A DNA stretch of 64,000 bases from an uncultured Paludibacter sp. (GCA_937897985.1 CALCBD010000033.1:124001-188000), one strand, 5' to 3'; positions 17,491 through 27,083 are shown, numbered from the stretch's first letter. A program made the numbers and translations. The notes: generated from the sequence alone by a model not told the origin.

Positions 17491-17841
17491 TTATGCATTT
17501 TTAGCTTTAAGTACGATAGCTTTAAAAGCTTCAGGGTGATTCATAGCTAAATCGGCCAATACCTTACGGTTCATTTCAATACCGGCTTTGTGTAAAGCAC
17601 CCATTAATTTTGAATACGACATACCTTCCAAACGTGCGGCAGCATTGATACGCTGAATCCATAAAGCTCTGAAACTGCGTTTTTTGTTTTTACGATCGCG
17701 GTAAGCATATTGCAAACCCTTTTCCCATGTGTTTTTGGCAACAGTCCATACATTACGGCGGCCACCGAAATAACCTCTTGTGAGGCTTAAAATTCTTTTT
17801 CTTCTTTTACGTGAAGCAACGTGATTTACTGATCTTGGCAT
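17491..17841 (-). CDS. rplT: 50S ribosomal protein L20
   Basis: 116-residue L20, an early-assembling 23S rRNA-binding protein. MPRSVNHVASRKRRKRILSL at the N-terminus, GYFGGRRNVWTVAKN, the basic RDRKNKKRSFRALWIQRINAA and SYSKLMGALHKAGIEMNRKVLADLA are all hallmark. Last gene of infC-rpmI-rplT. In other bacteria L20 represses its own operon by binding the mRNA; whether that holds here cannot be seen. Confidence 0.98.
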   Translation of the reverse strand: MPRSVNHVASRKRRKRILSLTRGYFGGRRNVWTVAKNTWEKGLQYAYRDRKNKKRSFRALWIQRINAAARLEGMSYSKLMGALHKAGIEMNRKVLADLAMNHPEAFKAIVLKAKNA

Positions 17842-17953
17842 AATTAAAAATGATTTGTGAATGATAGCGTCTTACTTTTGCAAGAACTTAAAGCTAAAAC
17901 ACTCTGATTTTTTAATAAAGAAAAAATTATTTAATAAGTTGATTTATTGACTA

Positions 17954-18151
17954 TTATCTCAAGCAAAGCATTTCTTTCACATTAATCAGATCTGTCTTCT
18001 TAACGATGGCAGTATGAGTTAAGTTACGTTTTTGCTTTGTTGTTTTTTTAGTCAAAATGTGACTTTTAAAAGCATGTTTTCTTTTAATCTTTCCTGTTCC
18101 GGTAAGGGCAAACCTTTTTTTAGCACCGGAGATAGTTTTCATTTTTGGCAT
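17954..18151 (-). CDS. rpmI: 50S ribosomal protein L35
   Basis: 65-residue L35. MPKMKTISGAKKRFALTGTG followed by KIKRKHAFKSHILTKKTTKQKRNL is diagnostic. It lies between infC (34 bp downstream of its stop) and rplT (112 bp upstream of its start). The 112-bp gap before rplT is larger than elsewhere in the operon and could hold a translational control site. Confidence 0.98.
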   Translation of the reverse strand: MPKMKTISGAKKRFALTGTGKIKRKHAFKSHILTKKTTKQKRNLTHTAIVKKTDLINVKEMLCLR

Positions 18152-18185
18152 TGTTACTATATTTAATTGATAAAAAAAATCCTTA

Positions 18186-18743
18186 TTATTTGGTTTTCTT
18201 CGGAGAGAACATGATTATCATCCTTTTACCTTCAAGCTGAGGCAACTGATCCACCTTGGCATAGTCCTCCAGATCGTTGGCAAACCGGGCCAGCAGTACC
18301 TCACCCTGTTCTTTAAATAAAATCGAACGTCCTTTGAAAAAAACATAAGCTTTAACCTTACACCCCTCCTTCAGGAACTCCTGAGCATGTTTCAGTTTGA
18401 AACTGTAATCATGATCATCAGTTTGGGGTCCGAATCTGATTTCCTTCAAAACTACTTTGGCAGTTTTGGCTTTTGCTTCCTTTTCACGTTTTTTCTGTTG
18501 GTACAGAAACTTCTGATAATCAACAACTCTACAAACAGGCGGCACAGCATTTGGTGAAATTTCAACCAAATCCAACTCAAGTGTGTCAGCTATTCTTAAG
18601 GCTTCATCGAATGAATAGACGCCCTGTTCTACGTTATCTCCTACCAAACGTACTTCTTTAAGCCCCTTGATTTTTTCGTTTATTCTGTTGGGTTGTTCTT
18701 TTTCCTTACCCCTTTGAGGCCTGATGGTTAATTGTTTAGCTAT
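18186..18743 (-). CDS. infC: translation initiation factor IF-3, non-AUG (ATA) start
   Basis: IF-3 binds the 30S subunit, prevents premature 50S joining and checks start-codon choice. The N-domain (RINEKIKGLKEVRLVGDNVEQGVYS) and C-domain (VVLKEIRFGPQTDDHDYSFKLKHAQEFL ... KVKAYVFFKGRS) are complete. The only in-frame ATG upstream (18836) lies before the predicted transcript start, so it cannot be used. A perfect AGGAGG (18758-18753, minus strand) stands 9 nt before an in-frame ATA at 18743. That start gives 185 residues, normal for IF-3. Non-AUG infC starts are a known autoregulatory device, because IF-3 itself discriminates against them. Confidence 0.9.
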   Translation of the reverse strand: MAKQLTIRPQRGKEKEQPNRINEKIKGLKEVRLVGDNVEQGVYSFDEALRIADTLELDLVEISPNAVPPVCRVVDYQKFLYQQKKREKEAKAKTAKVVLKEIRFGPQTDDHDYSFKLKHAQEFLKEGCKVKAYVFFKGRSILFKEQGEVLLARFANDLEDYAKVDQLPQLEGKRMIIMFSPKKTK

Positions 18744-18752
18744 TGTTTGTTT

Positions 18753-18758
18753 CCTCCT
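18753..18758 (-). promoter_or_regulatory. perfect Shine-Dalgarno AGGAGG of infC
   Basis: Minus-strand AGGAGG with 9 nt to the ATA at 18743. Strong Shine-Dalgarno sites are unusual in Bacteroidota, so it supports the non-AUG start. Confidence 0.75.
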
Positions 18759-18803
18759 AAATTTTAAATGTGAATATAAATCAGTTTCGCATTTTTGAGC
18801 GCG

Positions 18804-18811
18804 CAAATATA
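18804..18811 (-). promoter_or_regulatory. -7 element TATATTTG of infC-rpmI-rplT
   Basis: Minus-strand TATATTTG matches TAnnTTTG and places the transcript start near 18798, about 55 nt before the ATA start and downstream of the ATG at 18836. Confidence 0.65.
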
Positions 18812-18893
18812 ATACATTTTTTTCATTCAGACACACTGCTATTCAAATTATTATCAAAGTATTTTTAAAATTAAATATAATTGCGTCAGTATA

Positions 18894-18924
18894 TTGTATA
18901 AAACCGAAAAAAAGATTACTTTTG
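18894..18924 (+). promoter_or_regulatory. promoter of rplY-pth
   Basis: TTG at 18894-18896, a 20-bp spacer and TACTTTTG at 18917-18924 fit the Bacteroidota sigma factor consensus (TTG at -33, TAnnTTTG at -7) almost ideally. Predicted leader about 95 nt. Confidence 0.7.
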
Positions 18925-19023
18925 CAGCACTTTTTTGAAAAAGAAAGTGTGATGGGAAATTAAGCGACTAATCACTTAATAACGAAACGCTTAAATTTTG
19001 AGTAACACAATTATTTTAAACAA

Positions 19024-19611
19024 ATGAAAACATTTGAATTAAAAGGTACAGCAAGAACTGACCTTGGAAAAAAAGCCTCGAAAGCTGAACGTGTATCTGA
19101 AAACGTACCATGCGTACTTTACGGGGGCAAAGAAAATCTACATTTCACTACAACAGTGAGCGATTTACGCAAACTCGTTTATTCACCTGAAGTTTTTGTA
19201 GTTGACCTTGATATTGAAGGAAAAAAATGCAAAGCTATCATGAAAGCCATTCAATTTCACCCGGTAACCGACAAAGTTTTGCACATCGACTTTTATGAAC
19301 TTTCGGAGAACAAACCGGTAGTTGTTGAAATTCCTGTTAAACTCGAAGGTCTTTCCGAAGGTGTTAAAGCAGGGGGTAAACTGGCTCTCGAAATGCGCAA
19401 ACTGAAAGTCAAAGGATTATACACTAAAATTCCTGAAAAAATCATTCTCGATGTCACATCTTTAGGTTTGGGGAAATCTATTCAGGTTGGCAACGTAACA
19501 GTAGAAAATCTTGAAATTCTGAATGCTAAAAATGCTGTTGTAGCACAGGTTAAACTGACAAGAGCCGCTCGTGGTGCTGCCGCAACCGCAGCTGCTGCAG
19601 GAAAAAAATAA
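19024..19611 (+). CDS. rplY: 50S ribosomal protein L25/general stress protein Ctc
   Basis: 195 residues: an N-terminal L25 domain that binds 5S rRNA (MKTFELKGTARTDLGKKASK, VPCVLYGGKENLHF) followed by the C-terminal TL5/Ctc beta-barrel domain (about 95-180), so the long Ctc form. The tail is an Ala-rich, Lys-ended low-complexity segment (AARGAAATAAAAGKK). pth starts 9 bp downstream; the rplY-pth pairing is widely conserved. Confidence 0.97.
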   Translation: MKTFELKGTARTDLGKKASKAERVSENVPCVLYGGKENLHFTTTVSDLRKLVYSPEVFVVDLDIEGKKCKAIMKAIQFHPVTDKVLHIDFYELSENKPVVVEIPVKLEGLSEGVKAGGKLALEMRKLKVKGLYTKIPEKIILDVTSLGLGKSIQVGNVTVENLEILNAKNAVVAQVKLTRAARGAAATAAAAGKK

Positions 19612-19620
19612 CATTTCAGC

Positions 19621-20184
19621 ATGAAATACTTAATTGTAGGCCTGGGTAATATTGGAGCCGAATATCAAAACACCCGCCACAACATAGGATTCACAGTATT
19701 GGACGCTTTAGCTAAAGCGTCCAATGTTTTTTTTACGGAAAACCGCTATGGTTCGACCTGTGAAGTTAAATTAAAAGGCAGAACACTGCTCCTTCTAAAA
19801 CCTTCGACATACATGAACCTGAGTGGAAATGCACTGCGTTACTGGATGCAAAAAGAAAAAATTGAAATCGGGAACGTACTGGTGATAGTTGACGATATTG
19901 CTCTGCCATTCGGCACTTTGCGACTGAAACCTCAGGGGTCGGACGCCGGACATAACGGACTGAAAAATATCAGGGAAATCTTAGGTCATGATAATTACGC
20001 ACGACTCAGGTTTGGAATTGGAAATGATTTCAGCAAAGGCCATCAGGTGGAATATGTACTGGGCAAATGGACTGAACAGCAGGCCGAAAAACTCCCCGAA
20101 AGAACTGAAAAATGCATTGAAATAATTCAAAGTTTCTGCCTGGCCGGAATGCAACTCACCATGACTCAGTTTAACGGAAAATAA
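19621..20184 (+). CDS. pth: peptidyl-tRNA hydrolase
   Basis: 187 residues. It releases peptides from peptidyl-tRNA dropped by stalled ribosomes. VGLGNIGAEYQNTRHNIGF contains the catalytic His of the NTRHN motif, KPSTYMNLSGNAL and VIVDDIALPFGTLRLKPQGSDAGHNGLKNI are the other conserved blocks. Full length. Second gene of the rplY-pth unit. No clear terminator follows. Confidence 0.97.
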   Translation: MKYLIVGLGNIGAEYQNTRHNIGFTVLDALAKASNVFFTENRYGSTCEVKLKGRTLLLLKPSTYMNLSGNALRYWMQKEKIEIGNVLVIVDDIALPFGTLRLKPQGSDAGHNGLKNIREILGHDNYARLRFGIGNDFSKGHQVEYVLGKWTEQQAEKLPERTEKCIEIIQSFCLAGMQLTMTQFNGK

Positions 20185-20986
20185 ACGGGAAGAATTTAAA
20201 TATTCAGACACCGATCTGATCAGGTCTGAAAATCTTTCAACACGAAGGGCTATAAAATGCGAAAGGTAGCTTTACCTCACGGTAATCTACCAATCTTTTG
20301 TTAACCTTAAATCTAATACTATGAAAAAATCACAGGACAAAAGTACAGCCTTTATCCTGAATCTGCAAATGTTTTACCAAATATTTTCAGAAAAACTGTG
20401 TTTTATAACATAAATTTAAGGTTGCAGGGCAAATTAAAAATTACTATTCAAAAATTTAAGTTAATATTTTTGATTTAATTGTCAAATTGTGAAAAAAAAA
20501 TCATTGAAAAAAAGAATTTATATAGCATTTCATTGAGATATACTTACATAATTAACGCGAATCAGAGGTTGAAAAAGTTTTTAGTTTCTGAATATTTGTA
20601 TAAGATATCACGGCTGTTCGCGTTTTTTTCTGTGTGAATCACTGCGGCTGCGATGACCAGCTAACGATAACCTGTTTTAATTCCCTGCGCATTTTGCCAT
20701 TCCGTTCTCCACAATCAATCTGATTTTCACGCCGTCGTTCAGATTAAATATAGTTGAATTTGCATTATACTGATGAAACCACCCTCTTAATCCTGAAGGA
20801 AAATAAACCAATATCTGATTCAGAACAATCAGACGACAATTAAACAGAAAATCAACTACAAGACCGTTAGTAATTTATACTACAAATAAAAAGAATATTT
20901 ACTACTTCCGGCATCGTAAATCAGATTTTTGTAACATAAATCATGAATTATCAGGATTTAAGGACGCTAAATGAAATAAAATATAT
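20185..20986. other. 800-bp spacer with possible gene relics
   Basis: No convincing complete gene. Two things stand out. A 30-codon frame starts at ATG 20321 (MKKSQDKSTAFIL...) and ends at 20413; its lead-in resembles the starts of longer exported proteins, so it may be a broken N-terminus. On the minus strand, codons from 20874 to a stop at 20677-20679 stay open for 65 codons without an ATG at the head and read like real protein (ILVYFPSGLRGWFHQYNANS; NDGVKIRLIVENGMAKCAGN), possibly a C-terminal relic. Imperfect GGTAG/CTACC repeats occur near 20265-20300. No known riboswitch or tRNA was recognised. Confidence 0.4.
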
Positions 20987-20994
20987 TATATTTG
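20987..20994 (+). promoter_or_regulatory. -7 element TATATTTG of the signalling block
   Basis: Exact TAnnTTTG match with a leader of about 70 nt before the first kinase gene at 21071. It is the only clear promoter box found at the head of the six-gene block. Confidence 0.6.
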
Positions 20995-21070
20995 TAGTCA
21001 TAACAATTTAGTATTTAACTGAATTTCAAGCAGGATAAAAAGAGAAAGTAATTTCTTAAGGCGGAAACTT

Positions 21071-24000
21071 ATGCTGAATTCAAACACCGACATTAAATCA
21101 ATACTCACCGATCCATCTCAATCAGCCACCCTCCGAATGCTGATTGAATGTTTTGACGATTCGTATTTTATAATTGATACAGAATTTCGTTACATCGCTT
21201 TCAACTCTATTCATTCAGGAAATTTTAAATCACTTTACAACATCTGCATCGAGACAGGAAAACGATTAACCGATTATTTACCGGTCAACGAAAACCATCA
21301 ACACTTTATCCGGACACTGAACTCTGTTTTACAAAATGAGCATCAGAAGATTATATTCAAAGCGGGTTTAGCCGAATTCTCTGAAAAGTGGATAGAAGTC
21401 AGGCTTAGTCCTGTTGTTGACAACTATGAAAATGTGATTGCCATTTCTGTTCATTGTGTTGATATTACCGAACAACAAGAAAGAGAACTTAAGTACAGGG
21501 AAAGCGAAAAAACACATAAAACAATAATTGAAACAGCCCTTGATGGTTGGTGGATGGTGGATGAAACAGGCAAAATAATTGAAGTAAATCAGAGTCTTTG
21601 TCAGATGACAGGTTATAACAGCGAAGAATTACTTCAAATGCATGTCAGTGATGTTGAGTACATTGAAAATTCTGACGAAGTAAGAAAACACATTCAGCAA
21701 ACCCGAATAAAGGGATATGACCGGTTCGAGAGTAAATTAAGGTGCAGTGATGAAAAAATTATTGATGTGGAGGTGAGTTTACAATGGGAAGTACAAAGAG
21801 GAATGGTATTCGCGTTTTTCAGAGATATTACCGAAAAGAAGAACAATGAAAAAATACTGCTCCATAATGAGAGAAAATTCAGAAATTTCTTTGAAAATTC
21901 GGTTGTGGCAAAATCGATTACACAAATTGACGGTTCAATTTTTCCGAACGAGGCCTTTTGTAAATTAATAGGTTACACATTCGAAGAACTTAACAATATC
22001 AAATGGGTGGACATCTCACATCCGGACGAACTTGAAATTTCGCGAAATAAAATTAACGAATTATTAGAAGGCAGGAGTGATAATTTCCGTTGCGAGAAAA
22101 GATATATTCATAAAAACGGTGATATTGTATGGGTAGATCTGAACACTACACTTTTAAGAGATGAAAAAGGTTCTCCTGTTCAGTTTTTCACCGAGTTAGT
22201 TGATATTACCGAGCGTAAACTTGTAGAAAAGAGCTTGTTGGAAAGCGAACAGAAGTTCAGGGATATTTTTGATTATTCGGTCATTGGACTATCCATAACA
22301 ACTACTGACGGATATTTCGTACCAAATCAGGCATTTGCCAATATAACTGGATACAGCAAAACTGAACTTACAACAATGAACTGGCGGGATATTTCGCATC
22401 CCGATGATGTAGCATTCAACGAGTTAATCGTAAATTCAATACTGAACGGAGAACGAAAATCGGCTCGCTGGAAAAAAAGATATATTCACAAAGACGGACA
22501 CCTGATATGGGCAGATATCAGCACAACCTTACTGAGGGACGAAGAAGGTAAACCCTTGTTTTTCGTCACTTCACTCAACGAAATAACCCAACAGGTTGAA
22601 AGTGAGAACAAATTAAAAGAGAGCGAAAACCGATTCAGACAAATTTTCGAAATGAATTTTTCAGTCATGTTTTTGCTGGATGCCAAAACAGGAAAAATCC
22701 TCGATGCAAACCCGGCTGCCTGCGAATTTTATGGTTGGGAATACGAAGAAATGCTTCAGAAAAAAATATGGGATATCAACGTTTTGACTGAAAATGAAGC
22801 ACTGAAAAACATGAAAAGTGCAGCAATTTCGGAACACAAGCACTTTAATTTCGTTCATCAAAAAGCGGATAAATCATTGTGTGATGTGGATGTATACTCG
22901 ACTGCAATTCAAATTAACGGTAAAACCGTTTTACATATTATCATTCACGATATTACAGAACAAAAAAAAGCGAATGAATTATTAAAAAAGAGCCTTGAAC
23001 GTCTTGACAGAGCTGAAAGAGTTTCAAAATCGGGAAACTGGGAGCTGGAAATTGAAACCAGAAGAATGAAAACATCCAAAGGTGCTGAATTAATCTATGG
23101 AATTGCGGGAGACGATTTTGACTACGATTACATTAAAAAGGCACCATTGGACGAATATCGTAGCAAACTGGATATTGAAATGAAAAATCTGATTGAAAAT
23201 AACATTCCCTACGACATTGAGTTTAAAATAAAAAGGGCTGATACAGGCGAAATCAGAGACATACATTCATCAGCCTACTATGATCAGAAAAATAAAATTG
23301 TATTCGGAGTAATTCAGGATATTACAGAAAAGAAAAAAGCTGAACTCCAATTGCGTGAAAGTGAAAATAAGCTCAGCACTTTATTCGCCAATATGTCCGA
23401 AATGGTGGTTATTCACGAGGTGGTTTACGACACGGAAGGTAATGCAACAAATTACATAATCACCGATTGTAATGATGCATTTACAAAAATTACCGGCATC
23501 AGACGCGAAGATTGTTTGGGCAAAACAGCCACCAGTGTATATCAAACTACTCAGGCACCTTATTTAGACATTTATGCAAAAGTTTGCCGTACAGGCGAAT
23601 CATTCAACTTTCAAACCTACTTCGAACCGTTTGACAAGCATTTTCTGGTATCGGCAGTATCTCTCGGTCAAAACCGTTTTTCCACCATCAGCAACGACAT
23701 CAGTGAAATTCAGAAAAGTAATGATGAAGTAATCCGTACAAATCAGGAACTTGAAAATTATATGTATGTCACTTCACACGATTTACGGTCGCCACTTGTT
23801 AATATACAGGGTTTTAGTCAAAGACTTGCCAAACAAAATCTTGAACTGAACAATTTCATCGGTAATTGTCAGATTGAGCAGGAAAAAAATGAGAAATTAA
23901 AAGAACTTACAGAAAAGAAAATCCCTGATTCGCTGCAATATATTCAAACAAACGTAGCCAAGATGGACAAACTTATCTACAATCTGCTTCAGATTTCGAG

Positions 24001-24469
24001 GACAGGCCGATTACCAATGAAAATACAGATCATTGATATGAACCATTTGCTTAATAATGTACTCAGTACTTACAATTATCAGCTGACTGAAATAAAAGCA
24101 AATATAATCATCACCGATTTACACATCTGTAACGGTGATGAAAATCAATTGAATCAGCTTTTTTCAAATTTAATAGGCAATTCTATTAAATACCGGAGCG
24201 CCGAAAGAAATTTGAAAATTGAAATTGGGTCGAAATTAAATTTCAACAAAGTGATTTACTCTGTCAAAGACAATGGAATAGGCATCGAGCCAAGACATTT
24301 GGAACGTATCTGGGATGTATTTTACCGGATTGATGCTTCAGACCCGAATGCCGGTGATGGGATTGGTCTGAGTTTAGCCAAAAGAATAGTTGAAAAACAT
24401 AAGGGAAGAATCTGGGTGGAATCCCTTATCAATGAAGGATGTACATTTTATATCGAATTACCGGTATAG
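21071..24469 (+). CDS. seven-PAS soluble histidine kinase
   Basis: 1,132 residues with no membrane segment, so a cytoplasmic sensor. I count seven PAS-like units starting near residues 10, 143, 267, 391, 517, 642 and 763, mostly ending in the DITE(Q/R)K linker. Units 3 and 4 are close copies (both have DISHPD and a KRYIHK(N/D)G core). A dimerisation helix carries phospho-acceptor His903 in YVTSHDLRSPLVNIQGF, and an ATPase domain shows N box NLIGNSIKYR, VKDNGIGI and GDGIGLSLAKRIVEKHKGRIWVES, as in phytochrome-type kinases. No receiver domain of its own. The single-domain receiver 60 bp downstream is the obvious partner. Ligands of the PAS domains are unknown. Confidence 0.9.
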   Translation: MLNSNTDIKSILTDPSQSATLRMLIECFDDSYFIIDTEFRYIAFNSIHSGNFKSLYNICIETGKRLTDYLPVNENHQHFIRTLNSVLQNEHQKIIFKAGLAEFSEKWIEVRLSPVVDNYENVIAISVHCVDITEQQERELKYRESEKTHKTIIETALDGWWMVDETGKIIEVNQSLCQMTGYNSEELLQMHVSDVEYIENSDEVRKHIQQTRIKGYDRFESKLRCSDEKIIDVEVSLQWEVQRGMVFAFFRDITEKKNNEKILLHNERKFRNFFENSVVAKSITQIDGSIFPNEAFCKLIGYTFEELNNIKWVDISHPDELEISRNKINELLEGRSDNFRCEKRYIHKNGDIVWVDLNTTLLRDEKGSPVQFFTELVDITERKLVEKSLLESEQKFRDIFDYSVIGLSITTTDGYFVPNQAFANITGYSKTELTTMNWRDISHPDDVAFNELIVNSILNGERKSARWKKRYIHKDGHLIWADISTTLLRDEEGKPLFFVTSLNEITQQVESENKLKESENRFRQIFEMNFSVMFLLDAKTGKILDANPAACEFYGWEYEEMLQKKIWDINVLTENEALKNMKSAAISEHKHFNFVHQKADKSLCDVDVYSTAIQINGKTVLHIIIHDITEQKKANELLKKSLERLDRAERVSKSGNWELEIETRRMKTSKGAELIYGIAGDDFDYDYIKKAPLDEYRSKLDIEMKNLIENNIPYDIEFKIKRADTGEIRDIHSSAYYDQKNKIVFGVIQDITEKKKAELQLRESENKLSTLFANMSEMVVIHEVVYDTEGNATNYIITDCNDAFTKITGIRREDCLGKTATSVYQTTQAPYLDIYAKVCRTGESFNFQTYFEPFDKHFLVSAVSLGQNRFSTISNDISEIQKSNDEVIRTNQELENYMYVTSHDLRSPLVNIQGFSQRLAKQNLELNNFIGNCQIEQEKNEKLKELTEKKIPDSLQYIQTNVAKMDKLIYNLLQISRTGRLPMKIQIIDMNHLLNNVLSTYNYQLTEIKANIIITDLHICNGDENQLNQLFSNLIGNSIKYRSAERNLKIEIGSKLNFNKVIYSVKDNGIGIEPRHLERIWDVFYRIDASDPNAGDGIGLSLAKRIVEKHKGRIWVESLINEGCTFYIELPV

Positions 24470-24529
24470 ATAAACTCAAAATTCGAACACAAACATTTAC
24501 ATGATATTTACAAAAAAAAACTGAATGAA

Positions 24530-24949
24530 ATGAAAACCGGAAAAGAACTGATTATTTTAATTGCCGAAGACGACGATGGTCACGCCGAACTCATCCAGGA
24601 AGGACTTATCGAAGCCGGGATCTGTAATCCCATTCAACGATTTGTAAACGGCGAAGACTGCTGGAATTTTATTTCGGGCAACGGACGGGAACCTTCCAGG
24701 TCCTACCTTCTTTTATTAGATATCAATATGCCCAGAATGGATGGCATTGAAGTACTCAGACGGATGAAAGCAGACGAACAATTGAAGCACATCCCCGTAA
24801 TGATGCTAACAACAACCGACGACCCGCGTGAGGTTGAAACCTGCTATCAGCTTGGTTGCAATATATATATTACAAAACCGGTACAATTCGACAGGTTTGC
24901 AGAAACTTTAAGACGAATGGGACTTTTTATTCAAATTGTAAAAATCTGA
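24530..24949 (+). CDS. single-domain response regulator, Rcp1-like
   Basis: 139 residues, receiver domain only. The acidic pocket is AEDDDG near residues 13-18, the phospho-acceptor is Asp64 in LLLLDINMPRMDG, followed by the switch threonines in MLTTTDD and the conserved Lys in YITKPVQF. It resembles the small Rcp1-type regulators that partner phytochrome-like kinases. With no output domain it must act by protein contact or in a phosphorelay. It sits between the seven-PAS kinase and the receiver-PAS protein. Confidence 0.93.
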   Translation: MKTGKELIILIAEDDDGHAELIQEGLIEAGICNPIQRFVNGEDCWNFISGNGREPSRSYLLLLDINMPRMDGIEVLRRMKADEQLKHIPVMMLTTTDDPREVETCYQLGCNIYITKPVQFDRFAETLRRMGLFIQIVKI

Positions 24950-25124
24950 GTCTTTAAAATCTTTAACAAAAAAAATTATTCTCTGTCAAAAAAAAGCTAA
25001 AACATTCGATTGACATTCACGGGAAAAGTCAAAACTCTGCAGGAACAGCAAATCAGCTTAACATTTTTAAAATTAAACAGAATTTAAACAACCAAAAGAA
25101 CAAAACTTTCAAATTAATTCTGCT

Positions 25125-26960
25125 ATGGAAACCGAAGAAAAATTAATTCTGATCATCGAGGATGATATTGGTCTGGCTGAACTTATCAGCGAGCAAATTT
25201 GTGATTTGGGCTACAACTGTAAAAGATTCACTTTAGCACATGATGCAATACAATGGTTGAGCAATTTTAAACCTTTGCTGATTTTGCTCGATTACAGCCT
25301 TCCCGATTTTACAGGCAAAGAATTCATCGAAGCATTAAACCTGAAGGGTATTTCAGTTCCACCATTTATTGTAGCAACAGGTCGCGGTGACGAACGCATA
25401 GCAGTTGAAATGATGAAGCTGGGAGCTCGCGACTATATAATAAAAGACACACAATTTATAAATCTGATTCAGGTTGTAACTCAACGTATAATCAAAGAAT
25501 CCGAAACCGAAAATAAATTAGCAAAAACACGGGAAGAACTTTACGAGCTCAACCGCTTTAATGCTCAGATAATCAACGGAGCAAAAGAAGGGCTCGTTGT
25601 ATACGACAGGCAATTTAACTATCTGGTTTTCAATAAATTCATGGAAGACCTTACAGGCAAAACGGCCACAGATATAATAGGCAAAAATGTGCTTGATGTA
25701 TTTCCGTTTGTTAAGCAATCGGGTATACTCGATTCGCTCAATAAAGCTTTAAACGACAATGACTCTGAAATAGAATTTTACTTTGACTTATCCGACACCG
25801 GCAAATCAGCCTGGGTTACAGACACTTTTTCTGCCCTGAAAAATGCCAACAACGAAATAACCGGAATTATCTCCATTATCCATGACATAACCGACAGAAA
25901 AAAAAATGAGTTGTTAATACAGAACAATCATGATCTGCTGCAAAAACTGCTTTTCAGAAGTTCCGATTTTATTGGCGACAATACAAGCGTTAATTATCAG
26001 TCGATTTTAAATACCATGATTGAAATTTCGGGTGCAAAATACGGTGTATTTAATATTTTAGAGCCCGACTCTAACGAATTTGTAACAAAAGCAATGTATG
26101 TAAGCAAAAATGATTTCGAATCTGTTTCAAAACTTTTCGGTTTTGATTTTACGAAAAGAAAATGGAAAGAAGATCCCGAACGATTTCAGAAAATCAGACA
26201 CCAACAAACAAGCAGATTCGTAAATTTAAGAGAATTAACAGGCAAAGTAATACCCGAAAAATTAACGTATCTTATTGAGAAAACTTTCGGATTGGGAGCT
26301 TTATACGTCGTGAAAGTGGACTCTAAAAAGAAATCAATCGGTGATTTTACCTTGTTATTTGTAAAAAACAAAGAATTACAGAATCAGGACATCGTGGAAC
26401 TTTTTGCAAATCAGATTGCACTTTATCTGCAACGTAATCAATCGGAGAATGACATAAAAGAAAGTGAAACTAAATTTCGTCTGTTGTTCGAAGACAACCC
26501 TCAGCCAATGATGGTACACGATTCAAAGACTTTGAAATTTATCGAAGTTAATCATGCAGCCATCGAGCATTATGGCTACAATCGGGAAGAATTTCTGGCC
26601 ATGAGCATTGACGACATTCGCTTTAGCGGAGAAGAAGCTGTAAAAGCGCAAAACAGCAGAAATATAACCGGCTCTGATTCAACGGAATTGCAACACATCA
26701 AAAAAAACGGACAAATTATTGATGTCGGGATTTTTTCACGAAAAATAAATTTTAACGGAAGAGATTCGCAACACCTGCTGATACAGGACATTACGACCAG
26801 AAAAATTGCTGAAAAGGAACTACAGGAAAAAATGAATGAATTAATCCGTTTTCATAACCTGACAATCGACAGGGAACTTACAATGATTGAAATGAAGAAA
26901 GAAATTAACCGGTTACTCGTTGAAACCGGTAGAACTGAGAAATATAATATAGTTGGCTGA
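25125..26960 (+). CDS. receiver-PAS-GAF-PAS signalling protein without kinase domain
   Basis: 611 residues. The receiver (1-125) has phospho-acceptor Asp56 in LLILLDYSLPDFTG and ends YIIKD. A PAS domain (about 140-255, ending HDITDRKK), a GAF-like domain (about 270-435, ISGAKYGVFNILEP) and a second PAS domain (about 445-560, ending QDITTRK) follow, then a charged helix (FHNLTIDRELTMIEMKKEIN) common at the end of PAS-only adaptors. There is no H box, ATPase or DNA-binding domain. It could gather signals and pass them to a kinase by contact (inference). Separate spacers of 175 bp before and 123 bp after hold no clear promoter. Confidence 0.85.
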   Translation: METEEKLILIIEDDIGLAELISEQICDLGYNCKRFTLAHDAIQWLSNFKPLLILLDYSLPDFTGKEFIEALNLKGISVPPFIVATGRGDERIAVEMMKLGARDYIIKDTQFINLIQVVTQRIIKESETENKLAKTREELYELNRFNAQIINGAKEGLVVYDRQFNYLVFNKFMEDLTGKTATDIIGKNVLDVFPFVKQSGILDSLNKALNDNDSEIEFYFDLSDTGKSAWVTDTFSALKNANNEITGIISIIHDITDRKKNELLIQNNHDLLQKLLFRSSDFIGDNTSVNYQSILNTMIEISGAKYGVFNILEPDSNEFVTKAMYVSKNDFESVSKLFGFDFTKRKWKEDPERFQKIRHQQTSRFVNLRELTGKVIPEKLTYLIEKTFGLGALYVVKVDSKKKSIGDFTLLFVKNKELQNQDIVELFANQIALYLQRNQSENDIKESETKFRLLFEDNPQPMMVHDSKTLKFIEVNHAAIEHYGYNREEFLAMSIDDIRFSGEEAVKAQNSRNITGSDSTELQHIKKNGQIIDVGIFSRKINFNGRDSQHLLIQDITTRKIAEKELQEKMNELIRFHNLTIDRELTMIEMKKEINRLLVETGRTEKYNIVG

Positions 26961-27083
26961 TATTATACAACTGAATCACTGACAATTTAAACAAAATTAC
27001 TGATTCATTACCTGAAAGAACAATAAACTCACCGGATAAACGAATGACCGGGCTGTATTTTATCAAATTCAATATCTTAAAAA

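Noticed and set aside
18744..18836. infC starting at ATG 18836 (216 residues)
   Set aside because: The predicted transcript start (about 18798) is downstream of this ATG, and the extra 31 residues are not IF-3-like.
20185..21070. Riboswitch or tRNA in the long spacer before the signalling block
   Set aside because: No cloverleaf and no known riboswitch core were found by reading; only weak inverted repeats are present.
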